From Ignavibacteria bacterium (GTDB taxonomy: Bacteria > Bacteroidota > Ignavibacteria > Kapaibacteriales > UBA961), in contig CANLII010000011.1 of the NCBI GenBank assembly GCA_947491315.1, forward strand, positions 1-63,544: a stretch of DNA of 63,544 nt. Reading direction: 5' to 3'. A program made the position numbers and the translations under genes. The notes below the pieces were generated by a model. That model made no database searches. It was not told the DNA's origin and saw only the letters and a list, made by a program, of their open reading frames with translations. This document shows, in pieces, positions 9,820-18,191 of the stretch (positions are counted from its first letter, which is position 1; each line of letters starts with the position of its first letter).

Positions 9820-10500
9820 TCAATGGTTCTTAAGAAGTCTTATGGAAACTCCATTTCCCGGATTGGAAGATACCATATACAATTCCTTTTCATCTGACAA
9901 TTGTGCGTAAACAGGTATATATCCTCTTCCCTTTTCAGGCTCTTCCGATGTCCAGAATACACCAATTTTCTCAATACCTTTGAATCTTCCATTGCCAAAT
10001 CGATTGCCGGCATATGTCAATGGAATAAAATAAGTGGTATGATGTTCGGCTATTTGTTTGCGATCGGAAGTTCTTGAAGAGTATGCTCGAGGATAATCAT
10101 AATTGCTTGAGACAAGACTGTTCAGTGTATTTTGAATCTTAATAAGATATTGTATTTCCTCAAATGTCGGTAAATGCCAACCGTTAGGGACTATACCTCT
10201 CTTATCTCGGATTGCATACCAATTATATAGTATTGAACTTGTTTCACCATTTGAATAGCACCAAGCCGGTTGCTTATTCTTTCCTGCATTCTCCCATTCA
10301 ATTTTAGATTGAGCTTCAGGAATGGAATCCCCATTATTGAATACTTTCACCGAATGATTTTTTCTCATCCATACTTGCTCACCTATTGACATTGTTCCAT
10401 CTTGGGAATTCATAATAATATGTTCAAAAGAGTTCTTTTGACATCCGGGACTGAAAATCATTGTGAGAAAAAGTCCAGCAAAAAGTAATATACGAATCAT
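9820..10500 (-). CDS. FISUMP-domain lipoprotein
   Basis: A lipoprotein signal ends at GCQKN (Cys20). The body matches the Fibrobacter succinogenes major paralogous domain (FISUMP, Fib_succ_major): IGEQVWMRKNHSVKVFNNGD, PAWCYSNGE, ILYNWYAIRDKRGIVPNGWHL, then PTFEEIQYLI, ending with WTSEE and VSIRLLKNH. The family is common in Bacteroidota and Fibrobacterota surface proteins, and its molecular role is not established. The start ATG overlaps the stop of the upstream exported gene by 4 bp, so the two are very likely cotranscribed and translationally coupled. Confidence 0.85.
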   Translation of the reverse strand: MIRILLFAGLFLTMIFSPGCQKNSFEHIIMNSQDGTMSIGEQVWMRKNHSVKVFNNGDSIPEAQSKIEWENAGKNKQPAWCYSNGETSSILYNWYAIRDKRGIVPNGWHLPTFEEIQYLIKIQNTLNSLVSSNYDYPRAYSSRTSDRKQIAEHHTTYFIPLTYAGNRFGNGRFKGIEKIGVFWTSEEPEKGRGYIPVYAQLSDEKELYMVSSNPGNGVSIRLLKNH

Positions 10501-11012
10501 TGTCTACCTCCTGCTGTCACCACAGACAAATCATGTATATGTATATGCACATCCTTGAAGTATTGACTCCCAAGCAACATTCGCCCTTTTTTATTTCCAT
10601 ATGATTCTACTTGTAATGCTACGATAGCTCCTTTATGATTAGTTTCAATTATGACTTTGCTTGGAATAATTCTATCATAGTAACTCAATTCAGAAAGCAT
10701 GGACAAATAGAGTTTCTTGCATTGTAGAGCATATGGATCCAGTTTGTAATTCTTCAGAAGTCTGTCTATTGAGTTAGGATCAATACTCTTGGCAGCATGA
10801 ACAATAAGCATAGATTGTAGAATAGTACGATTATTCCCATGTACAGGAATTCCATAGATCAAACTCATCTTTGTCTTTGATTTATAATTTTCTAGAAACA
10901 TTGTAAATACATTTTCGGCTTCAACCCCGGTGAATTCTATTTTTTCAGCGAAGACATTTGAGAAGGTTAAAAAAGCTAATAAGATGATAAAGAATGGTAT
11001 TCTTGTAAACAT
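10497..11012 (-). CDS. Exported protein of unknown function (171 aa), coupled to FISUMP lipoprotein
   Basis: A clear signal peptide (MFTRIPFFIILLAFLTFSNVFA, cleavage near AEK) precedes about 150 residues without a motif I recognise. The segment about 45-110 is helical (ILQSMLIVHAAKSIDPNSI, then LDPYALQCKKLYLSML). The end is beta-like with repeated His (DVHIHIHDLSVV). Its stop overlaps the start of the FISUMP gene by 4 bp, which suggests the two exported products act together. Nothing in the sequence reveals a reaction. Confidence 0.7.
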   Translation of the reverse strand: MFTRIPFFIILLAFLTFSNVFAEKIEFTGVEAENVFTMFLENYKSKTKMSLIYGIPVHGNNRTILQSMLIVHAAKSIDPNSIDRLLKNYKLDPYALQCKKLYLSMLSELSYYDRIIPSKVIIETNHKGAIVALQVESYGNKKGRMLLGSQYFKDVHIHIHDLSVVTAGGRQ

Positions 11013-11158
11013 TTATTTAATCCCCTGAATAATGAATACATCTTACATTTATTTTCCTAATTCAAGACTCGAGCTGTAACGATTCAAGATTGAAGTTATT
11101 GACTAAGTATGGAACTTTGTATAAAAGAGTATGTAATAAAAACATACATGTATAAGCT

Positions 11159-11950
11159 TCATTTCTTACTTTCTATCTGTTCTTCAAGAGCATCAGGCAA
11201 ATCTTTGAGGAAATCATATCCTGTGCTTTTTTCGATTGCATTGATTGTTGTTTTATAGAGCTCCCAAGAATTATTGGACTTATCATATTGCCCATTATTC
11301 ATCATCACCGCAATGACTTTTGTAGACGATGATATGTCTTTTGGTTTTTGACCTTTATCGAGTATTACCACTATTTTCCAACAGGAATCCGGGACAGCCA
11401 CTTTACCATTCAGTCTGTGTGGTTGTTTTGCATAGACTCCACCTGCTATAACATATAATTCCTTGCCTTCAGCTTTACACAAGCGTTCACATTCATATTC
11501 CAAAGAGAGCCATGTTTGTTGATTTAACTTTGGCGTTTGAGGCAATATATTGCTCATGAGAAAAGTTGACCTATTGTCCTCCTCAGTTGCGGTTCTTTCT
11601 TCAGATCGAACCATATGTCCTCGATCATAACCGGACCTGGTATAATCATCATGGTTAATGATTTGAAATGATGATGGAAGTGAAGTATCCGCAATGAACT
11701 TTCCTGATCTTCTTGGTACATCACCATACCATGTTGCATTCAATTGCCATGCAACCCAATTGGGGACATTCAATAAGTGATTATAACTAAGGATATATTG
11801 TCTTCTTTGAACGAGTTTGTCATCTGATTTATCAGAGTCTATAGGCAATCCCCATGGTGCATGAACTGTTGTAGGATTCTGCACTCCACTCTGTCCAAAT
11901 GCAACTGCAGAAATGAGAATAGACAATATGTAAACATAATATCTCATCAT
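11159..11950 (-). CDS. Secreted DNA/RNA non-specific endonuclease (short paralogue, no sorting domain)
   Basis: A member of the beta-beta-alpha-metal NucA/Serratia-type nuclease family. After a signal peptide (about 1-19) comes the catalytic DRGH motif (Asp109-His112, in SGYDRGHMVRSEERT), then the Mg-ligand region SNILPQTPKLNQQTW and WLSLEYECERLC. The length of 263 aa is normal for the bare catalytic unit. It lacks the C-terminal extension of the neighbouring paralogue and ends shortly after the catalytic domain, so it is presumably periplasmic or released rather than T9SS-anchored. Its ATG overlaps the stop of that paralogue by 4 bp (ATGA), giving a two-gene unit that arose by tandem duplication. 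Confidence 0.9.
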   Translation of the reverse strand: MMRYYVYILSILISAVAFGQSGVQNPTTVHAPWGLPIDSDKSDDKLVQRRQYILSYNHLLNVPNWVAWQLNATWYGDVPRRSGKFIADTSLPSSFQIINHDDYTRSGYDRGHMVRSEERTATEEDNRSTFLMSNILPQTPKLNQQTWLSLEYECERLCKAEGKELYVIAGGVYAKQPHRLNGKVAVPDSCWKIVVILDKGQKPKDISSSTKVIAVMMNNGQYDKSNNSWELYKTTINAIEKSTGYDFLKDLPDALEEQIESKK

Positions 11951-13029
11951 TCACTCTTCATAAAGACTGAGGAATATATATTCATTCCATTGCCAATGAT
12001 AAGAGAATATGCACCTTGAGAAAGATATCGTATATCGATTTGATGACGAATCATTCCATCTGCATCAACAACTAACTCTACATTATCATTCGTGATGATT
12101 CTACCCATCATGTCAATGATTTGAATTTCATATTGCTTTGAAATCATTCCCGGAAAAACAATTCCGAGTTGATTGCTCACCGGATTTGGTGAAATCATAA
12201 GTGTAGTTGATTCTACTTGTTCTTGAACTGAAACAAAGTTTTTGGATTCAATCATTTCTTGTATCTCTTTTGGAACATCGCTCAAGAAATCATATCCTGT
12301 TTGTTCTTCTATGGCATTGACCGTTGTGGAATATAATTTCCAGTCTGTAGTGCCGGAAGTATAGACCTCATTCTTCATCAATACCGCAATCACTTTTGTG
12401 GCAGGCGTGATGTCTGAGACTCTCTGGCCACTATCCAATATCACCACAATTTTCCAATATGAATCAGGAACGGAAACAACCGTATTGAGTCTTTTGGGAT
12501 TAGCACCGAATATTCCGCCAGCAACAATAAATAATTCCTTGTTTTGATCTTTACAAAGTCTCTCACATTCAAACTCCAGTGAAAGCCAAGTTTGCTGATT
12601 CAATGTTGGTATCTGAGGCATGATATTGGTGATAATGAAAGTCGATTTATTGTCCTCTGCAGTTGCGGTTCTTTCTTCGGAACGAACCATATGCCCACGG
12701 TCATATCCAGAATTGGTATAATCTGAATGTTTCACTCTGTAAAATTCAGCAGGCAAACTGGTGTCTTGTATGAAACTTCCCGAATATCGTGGGACTCCGC
12801 CAAACCATCCTCGATGCAAATTCCATGAAACCCAATTGGGCACATTGAGTTCGCTATTATAACTCAGCGCATACTGAGGTCTGATGATCAGATAATCATT
12901 CGAAGCATTATTATCAAGTGGAATTCCCAATTCCACATGAATGCTTTCACTATGAATCAGTTGTGCTTTTTGTTCATGTATTGAACAGAGAAATACTAAT
13001 AGTGCAAAAAGTATAAATGTTTTTTTCAT
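11947..13029 (-). CDS. T9SS-secreted DNA/RNA non-specific endonuclease
   Basis: Same family as the downstream gene and clearly its paralogue (shared SGYDRGHMVRSEERTAT; DRGH at 110-113, ligand Asn in TNIMPQIPTLNQQTW). A signal peptide (about 1-22) and a C-terminal T9SS type A sorting domain flank the nuclease: MISPNPVSNQLGIVFPG, then QIIDMMGRIIT, then SQGAYSLIIGNG. This copy is predicted to cross the outer membrane and be surface-attached or released, where it would degrade extracellular nucleic acid. It follows the M1 peptidase gene by 6 bp on the same strand and is coupled to the short copy. Confidence 0.92.
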   Translation of the reverse strand: MKKTFILFALLVFLCSIHEQKAQLIHSESIHVELGIPLDNNASNDYLIIRPQYALSYNSELNVPNWVSWNLHRGWFGGVPRYSGSFIQDTSLPAEFYRVKHSDYTNSGYDRGHMVRSEERTATAEDNKSTFIITNIMPQIPTLNQQTWLSLEFECERLCKDQNKELFIVAGGIFGANPKRLNTVVSVPDSYWKIVVILDSGQRVSDITPATKVIAVLMKNEVYTSGTTDWKLYSTTVNAIEEQTGYDFLSDVPKEIQEMIESKNFVSVQEQVESTTLMISPNPVSNQLGIVFPGMISKQYEIQIIDMMGRIITNDNVELVVDADGMIRHQIDIRYLSQGAYSLIIGNGMNIYSSVFMKSE

Positions 13030-13035
13030 GATGAT

Positions 13036-14994
13036 TTATTGTGTGATGATACAATTCGTTGATATAATTTGTTTGCCATTATTAATGGAGAGTACATATG
13101 TTCCTGAGGACACTCCGGATACATCTATTTGCATGTGTCCAGTCATAGCATTGCCATGACTCGATGCTTGTATATTCCATGTTTTGATTATCCCCCCTTT
13201 TAGATCTTGCATTGATAGAACCTGTGATTCATTAATAGAAACCGGATACTCAATTGTCAATTGTGATGTTCCAGGATTTGGATATACATATAATGCATTT
13301 GCAATAAATTCGGTGGAAGATTCAATCCCTGTAACTCTTGCAACTTGCACGAGTGATCTAAACATATTTCCTTGATTGACATTCATTGAACGGAATTCAG
13401 GGAGTGAGTCTATATTCAGAATTGTTTCTGGTCCGGAGAATGTGATTATTCGATACACAAAAGAATTGTCTGGTAATCTGAATCCGATTTGCAGTGGCAC
13501 TTGTTCATAGATGCCATAATCTTGCGCTTGGACCTGCATTATCTTCAATCGCATTGAGCGAATTCCTCCATTCAATGATGAAGCAGTATCTATCTGAATT
13601 CTTGGCCATCCTTTTCTTTTCACCCATTGATCAAAAAACCATTGCAGATCTCTCCCGGAAATATCTTCACATGCTTTTTGAAAATCTTCGGTGATTGCAT
13701 TGCCAAAGCGATGTCTTTCAAGATATGTTTGTAATGATGCAAAAAAGATGCTATCACCCAATTGATGTCTGAGCATGCCAAGTACCACGGCACCTTTCAC
13801 ATAAATTGTTCTGGGATAATTTGAAGAAGGGGCAGATCTCCCATATTTTTCGAGTGGCATCACGCCTTCTCTCGAAATAGTAGTTCCAAAATATTCCGTG
13901 ATTTTCGATTGCACATCTTGCACATAACCCGGCATACCTTTCAATTCCTCGGCCCACAGTGATTCGGAATAAGTGGCAAATGATTCTGAAAGCCAATGAT
14001 AGCCATAGTCTCTCGGTGTCACTTTGTCTCCAAACCATTGATGAGCAAGTTCATGCAAAATGGTGGAATTGGCGGAGTCTTTCTTCCGAACTATTGATTC
14101 GTCAATGCTGATCATGGTTTGATGTTCCATCGAACCAGTAGGAGTAAGAACATATCCAACGGTTTCAAACGGATATGGACCAAATGATCTTTCCAATGTC
14201 TTGATCATTCTTGGCAATTGTGAAAATGAAATGGCAGTTGCCAAACTGTCTTGCCTGATTGCATATACAGCATTTCTTTCCTCGCCAATGACATGTCTTT
14301 GAAATGAATCAACCGCAAATGTCATGAGATATGTCGACAAGGGTTTGTCAATCGCCCAAGTATAGCGTATGCCTTTTTCCATTGTATCTACAGACTGAAG
14401 AGCTCCATTGGAGACAGCCATCAATCCTTTTGGAACAAGGATGCGTGTTTTGAGCAGCGCTTTATCGGAAGGATGATCATAGCATGGAATCCAATGCTGA
14501 GTGGTGCCAACATAATTCGCAAAAAATCCTGTTCCTATTGCATATACTATTCGCTTGGTTGAATATACACCACCCCAAGAAATCGTTCTCGGAGGTTCTT
14601 TCCCCATCATGCCTTGATAGTGGACTTTCACTATTGTCGTATCACCTTTTTGAATAGACGAGGGAATATCAATGGCAAAATGCATCGTATCATCCTTGAT
14701 CTCACCCTTTCGAGTAAAACTGGATTTTGTGCCATTTACAGATACGGAATCAATTGTGAGATCGCGTAAATGTATCGGCAATATTCCTTTTGGTGATTCA
14801 TTCCATGCCACCTTGATGATGCAAAGTCCATTCTCAAGCTTGGGAAGAGGCGCTGAAAGCAAATCAATCGAAACATCATATTCGATGATATCGAATGGTT
14901 GAGGAATAAATTCCGTCGGCCTGGATATCTGCGCAGATGCCTCGAAAGAAACAAGACATGTAATGCAGAAAAGAATGTGTCGGAAGTATTTCAT
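13036..14994 (-). CDS. T9SS-secreted M1 family zinc aminopeptidase
   Basis: Signal peptide (about 1-22). The M1 fold shows the zinc site HELAH (His314, His318) with the third ligand Glu337 in GYHWLSESFATYSE, and the substrate-binding motif GSMEH (287-291), where most M1 enzymes have GxMEN. The exopeptidase-domain end (LQWFFDQWVKRKGWPRI) follows at about 455-471. A T9SS type A domain closes the protein (LYVYPNPGTSQLTIEYP at about 568, SSGTYVLSINNGKQI near the end). It would cleave N-terminal residues from peptides at the cell surface. The two secreted nuclease genes follow on the same strand, so this looks like a small extracellular-degradation operon. Confidence 0.93.
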   Translation of the reverse strand: MKYFRHILFCITCLVSFEASAQISRPTEFIPQPFDIIEYDVSIDLLSAPLPKLENGLCIIKVAWNESPKGILPIHLRDLTIDSVSVNGTKSSFTRKGEIKDDTMHFAIDIPSSIQKGDTTIVKVHYQGMMGKEPPRTISWGGVYSTKRIVYAIGTGFFANYVGTTQHWIPCYDHPSDKALLKTRILVPKGLMAVSNGALQSVDTMEKGIRYTWAIDKPLSTYLMTFAVDSFQRHVIGEERNAVYAIRQDSLATAISFSQLPRMIKTLERSFGPYPFETVGYVLTPTGSMEHQTMISIDESIVRKKDSANSTILHELAHQWFGDKVTPRDYGYHWLSESFATYSESLWAEELKGMPGYVQDVQSKITEYFGTTISREGVMPLEKYGRSAPSSNYPRTIYVKGAVVLGMLRHQLGDSIFFASLQTYLERHRFGNAITEDFQKACEDISGRDLQWFFDQWVKRKGWPRIQIDTASSLNGGIRSMRLKIMQVQAQDYGIYEQVPLQIGFRLPDNSFVYRIITFSGPETILNIDSLPEFRSMNVNQGNMFRSLVQVARVTGIESSTEFIANALYVYPNPGTSQLTIEYPVSINESQVLSMQDLKGGIIKTWNIQASSHGNAMTGHMQIDVSGVSSGTYVLSINNGKQIISTNCIITQ

Positions 14995-15157
14995 ATGTAT
15001 TCCCTACTATTCAATGTGGATGCGCAATTTAGGGAAATTCAGTATGATATTCAGTGTCTTTATTATGAATAGGTAAACTAAATTTTGAATATCTTAATAA
15101 TTGCATAATGCTCCTGATGCTAAATTCGAATGCAGCATTTAGTAACTCGAGGACATC

Positions 15158-16975
15158 ATGCAAAAAGACTTGCACGCAGACCCCTTTGCTCTCTCATTCG
15201 GGAATACATTAAGTATCCCATTTCCTTCCATTGATTCTCTGATCAAACGCACAATTGAACATATATTTGGCTTGACGGAAATGTCATCACTGTATGCACA
15301 AGCAATGGCAGAGAATCAAGCTCAAGATTCTTTTTATGATACTGTTCTCAATACGATGAATTGTACTTATGAAGTTACTGGACTGGACCTTATTCCAAAA
15401 GAAGGGCCAGTGATCGTAGTGGCGAATCATCCTTTTGGTGGAATCGAGGGTGTGATATTGGGTTCATTATTGGGGAGTATCAGACCGGATTTTAAAATCA
15501 TGGCTAATTCATTATTGGGTCGTATTCCACAATTCCATGAAAGCATGATTTTTGTGAATCCATTTGGTGGAAATGAAGCAATTACGGAAAATCGTAAAGG
15601 ACTCAAAGAGGCAATACATTGGGTGAAAGATGGGGGAATATTGGGCATATTTCCAGCAGGTGAAGTTTCACATTATCAGCCAAGTATTGGAAAGATTGCA
15701 GATCCATATTGGAATACGAATATTGTGCGCATGGCCAAAATGACCAATGCCACTATTATTCCGATATTTATACATGGTCACAATTCATTGTTATTCCAAA
15801 CCATGGGATTGATTCATCCTCGATTGAGAACCATGCTCTTACCACGAGAATATCTTAAAAGGAAACATGACAATGTATCCATCACTGTCGGAAAGCCGAT
15901 TCAAAAGCAATTATTGAATACTTTCATCAGCGAGACCGACTGCACACGATATATCAGACAAAGAACATATCTCTTGGAGTTGGATCGTACTATTCAACAG
16001 AACAATCAAGATCTCAATCAACAAGAAATTCCAACCGGCTCATGGGATGAGATTTCAGAAGAATTGGGGAAATATACTCAGCAAGACATCTTGGCAGAAT
16101 CAGGCGACTATGTGGTGTATGTCGCAAAAGCTGAAACTCAACCGGCCATTTTGAGAGAGATTGGAAGATTGAGAGAATGCGCATTCAGAGAAGTTGGTGA
16201 AGGAACCGGAAAGGCATTGGATTTGGATATATTTGATTCAGAATATGATCAATTGATATTGCATAAAACAGGTCATGGAATCATCGGTGGATACAGATTG
16301 GGAAGAACCGACCATCTTCGAAGAGTTTTTGGGAAGAATGGACTCTATACTCAAACACTATTCAACTATTCCCAAGGATTTCATGAACTCATGCCCAAAG
16401 GATTGGAATTGGGCAGAGCATTCATCTGCAAGGAATTTCAACGATCTTTCTTACCACTGCAATTGTTATGGAAAGGGATAGGTGCCTATATTCTTCAACA
16501 ACAACACTATCGTTTTCTCTTTGGAAGCGTGAGCATCAGCAATAATTATCATCCCCTATCCAAGCAATTGATCATCTCATACTGTAAAGAATATTGTTTT
16601 GATCATGATTTTGCTTCTTGCATCAAGGCAAAACATCCCTTTGTACCCAGTAAGCAATACCAATCTTTTCAAGCATTGATAGGAAATGAGAAAATCCACT
16701 CGGATATAGAAGTCATCAATAGCATGATCATGGAGATAGAGCCCGATGGTAAGGGGATACCCATATTAATTCGACAGTATATGAAACTTGGTGGTAAATT
16801 CTGTGGTTTTGGCATCGATCCTGCTTTTAATGATGCAGTAGATTGTCTAGTTATTATTGACTTATTGAAAGCAGACGATTCAATGCTTGAGCGTTATATC
16901 GGTGAGGATGGCCTGAATGATTTCAGAAATTTTCATCTTTGTAATACTTCGCATCACTATTCACAGATTTTATAG
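15158..16975 (+). CDS. olsF: OlsF-like bifunctional ornithine-lipid synthase (PlsC-type plus GNAT-type acyltransferase)
   Basis: A two-domain protein of 605 aa. The N-terminal half (about 70-290) is a 1-acylglycerol-phosphate-type O-acyltransferase with the acceptor motif NHPFGGIEG, VNPFGG and GGILGIFPAGEVS. The C-terminal half (about 325-560) is an OlsB/hemolysin-like N-acyltransferase (GKALDLDIFDSEYDQLIL, IIGGYRLGRT, ELGRAFICKEFQRS, PLQLLWKGI). This architecture is that of OlsF, which makes ornithine lipids by N-acylating ornithine and then O-acylating lyso-ornithine lipid at the membrane. A GAGG Shine-Dalgarno-like site lies 6-10 bases before the ATG. It leads a plus-strand run with the peroxiredoxin gene 8 bp downstream. 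The amino-acid head group is inferred from the family. Confidence 0.85.
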   Translation: MQKDLHADPFALSFGNTLSIPFPSIDSLIKRTIEHIFGLTEMSSLYAQAMAENQAQDSFYDTVLNTMNCTYEVTGLDLIPKEGPVIVVANHPFGGIEGVILGSLLGSIRPDFKIMANSLLGRIPQFHESMIFVNPFGGNEAITENRKGLKEAIHWVKDGGILGIFPAGEVSHYQPSIGKIADPYWNTNIVRMAKMTNATIIPIFIHGHNSLLFQTMGLIHPRLRTMLLPREYLKRKHDNVSITVGKPIQKQLLNTFISETDCTRYIRQRTYLLELDRTIQQNNQDLNQQEIPTGSWDEISEELGKYTQQDILAESGDYVVYVAKAETQPAILREIGRLRECAFREVGEGTGKALDLDIFDSEYDQLILHKTGHGIIGGYRLGRTDHLRRVFGKNGLYTQTLFNYSQGFHELMPKGLELGRAFICKEFQRSFLPLQLLWKGIGAYILQQQHYRFLFGSVSISNNYHPLSKQLIISYCKEYCFDHDFASCIKAKHPFVPSKQYQSFQALIGNEKIHSDIEVINSMIMEIEPDGKGIPILIRQYMKLGGKFCGFGIDPAFNDAVDCLVIIDLLKADDSMLERYIGEDGLNDFRNFHLCNTSHHYSQIL

Positions 16976-16983
16976 AGGTTTTT

Positions 16984-17454
16984 ATGGCATTATCAGTTGG
17001 ACATTCCGCCCCTGATTTCACATTGGTCGACAATACATTGACCCCACACACATTGAGCTCATATAAGGGCCAATCTGTCATTCTTGCATTCTTCCCTGCC
17101 GCATTCACAGGCGTTTGTGAGAAAGAAATGTGTACATTTAGAGACAATCTCGGCAATCTCTCTTCAGCCAATGCGAAAATTTTCGGTATAAGTGTGGATC
17201 TCCCATTTAGTGCTGATGCATTTTCCAAAAAGAATGAATTGAATTTCCCGATTCTCTCAGATATGAATCGCGAAGTGACAAAAGCATATGATGTTCTTTT
17301 CCCGAATCTTGCCAATGTTCCCGGCCTTGATGTCAGTGCAAGAGCAGTCTATTTGATTGATGCAGATGGCATCATCCAATATGTTGAAGTCACTGAAAAT
17401 CCAGGTGTGGAGCCGAATTATGCTGCTGTCATGTCAGCAGCAGCTTCATTATAA
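16984..17454 (+). CDS. Peroxiredoxin (Bcp/AhpE-like)
   Basis: A thiol peroxidase of 156 aa that reduces H2O2 or organic peroxides in the cytosol. Peroxidatic Cys45 sits in FFPAAFTGVCEKEMC, and Cys50 five residues on is placed like the resolving cysteine of Bcp/PrxQ atypical 2-Cys enzymes. The surrounding FFPAAFTG and DLPFSADAFSKKN resemble the AhpE subgroup. There is no signal peptide. The ATG lies 8 bp after the olsF stop, within the reach of that transcript, and a hairpin terminator follows immediately. Confidence 0.9.
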   Translation: MALSVGHSAPDFTLVDNTLTPHTLSSYKGQSVILAFFPAAFTGVCEKEMCTFRDNLGNLSSANAKIFGISVDLPFSADAFSKKNELNFPILSDMNREVTKAYDVLFPNLANVPGLDVSARAVYLIDADGIIQYVEVTENPGVEPNYAAVMSAAASL

Positions 17455-17471
17455 TCCTAAAAGTTTTCCAC

Positions 17472-17507
17472 AAGCCCTTTCGGAATCTATCCGAGAGGGC
17501 TTTTTTT
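17472..17507 (+). terminator. Rho-independent terminator after peroxiredoxin
   Basis: Inverted repeat AGCCCTTTCGGA / TCCGAGAGGGCT around a short loop, followed by seven T. It ends the olsF-peroxiredoxin unit. Confidence 0.85.
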
Positions 17508-17552
17508 ATGTCAATTCCGTAGTTTTCGAGCTCATTAATTTGGTAATGCACA

Positions 17553-18128
17553 ATGATTAGCCTACGCATCGCATCACTTGTTTTTCTTGCATTGTTCTTT
17601 ATTGGATGTTCCAATGAACAGAATGAACCTCAGAATCAACAGCTTCCAGCAGGCGAACCTATACAGGAATTCGCAACAGCTGCTCCACAAGTGAATATTG
17701 GAGCGCCTGCTCCCGATTTTACCATGAATGACATAGATGGAAAGCCATTCACATTATCTTCCCTTAAAGGGAAAGTTGTCATGATTGATTTTTGGGCAAC
17801 ATGGTGTCCGCCTTGCATTCGCTCAATTCCTGAAGCCAAAAATATTTGGAATACCTTTAAGAAGAATGAATTCATTCTCTTGGGTGTTTCACTTGACAAA
17901 GATCTTGATAATTGGAAAAAGTATGTCAAAGAACAACAAATGTCTTGGATTCAAGTAGCAGATGGCAATTTTTGGGATAATAAAGCCGCCTTATTGTATG
18001 GAATCGGCTCAATTCCCAGCGTTTGGATACTCGACCAAGAAGGTAATGTCGCTTTGAAAGATGTCAATCCGCTTTCTGAAAGCGATGCCATAAGAGCAAA
18101 AATCACGGAATTGCTGAACAAAAAATAA
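17553..18128 (+). CDS. TlpA/ResA-like thioredoxin-fold lipoprotein
   Basis: A lipoprotein signal (lipobox FFIGCS, Cys19) and a short low-complexity linker rich in Gln/Asn/Pro precede a TlpA-type thioredoxin domain (about 48-190) opening with GAPAPDFTMNDIDGKPFTL. The redox motif is WCPPC (Cys85, Cys88). Such proteins act on the periplasmic side of a membrane to reduce or isomerise disulfides, often for cytochrome c maturation. No cytochrome genes are nearby. The cis-Pro region is IPSVWILD. It is preceded by a terminator and followed 63 bp later by lpdA. Confidence 0.9.
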   Translation: MISLRIASLVFLALFFIGCSNEQNEPQNQQLPAGEPIQEFATAAPQVNIGAPAPDFTMNDIDGKPFTLSSLKGKVVMIDFWATWCPPCIRSIPEAKNIWNTFKKNEFILLGVSLDKDLDNWKKYVKEQQMSWIQVADGNFWDNKAALLYGIGSIPSVWILDQEGNVALKDVNPLSESDAIRAKITELLNKK

Positions 18129-18191
18129 TTAGCAATACGGTATATTTGCAGACTTGAATTAGCAATCATCAGAATTCCATAGGAAATCACC

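Noticed and set aside
15001-15157. Promoter of olsF (TTGCAT and TAAATT elements)
   Set aside because: The spacing is 14 bp and neither box matches the Bacteroidota TTTG / TAnnTTTG consensus well, so no site is claimed.
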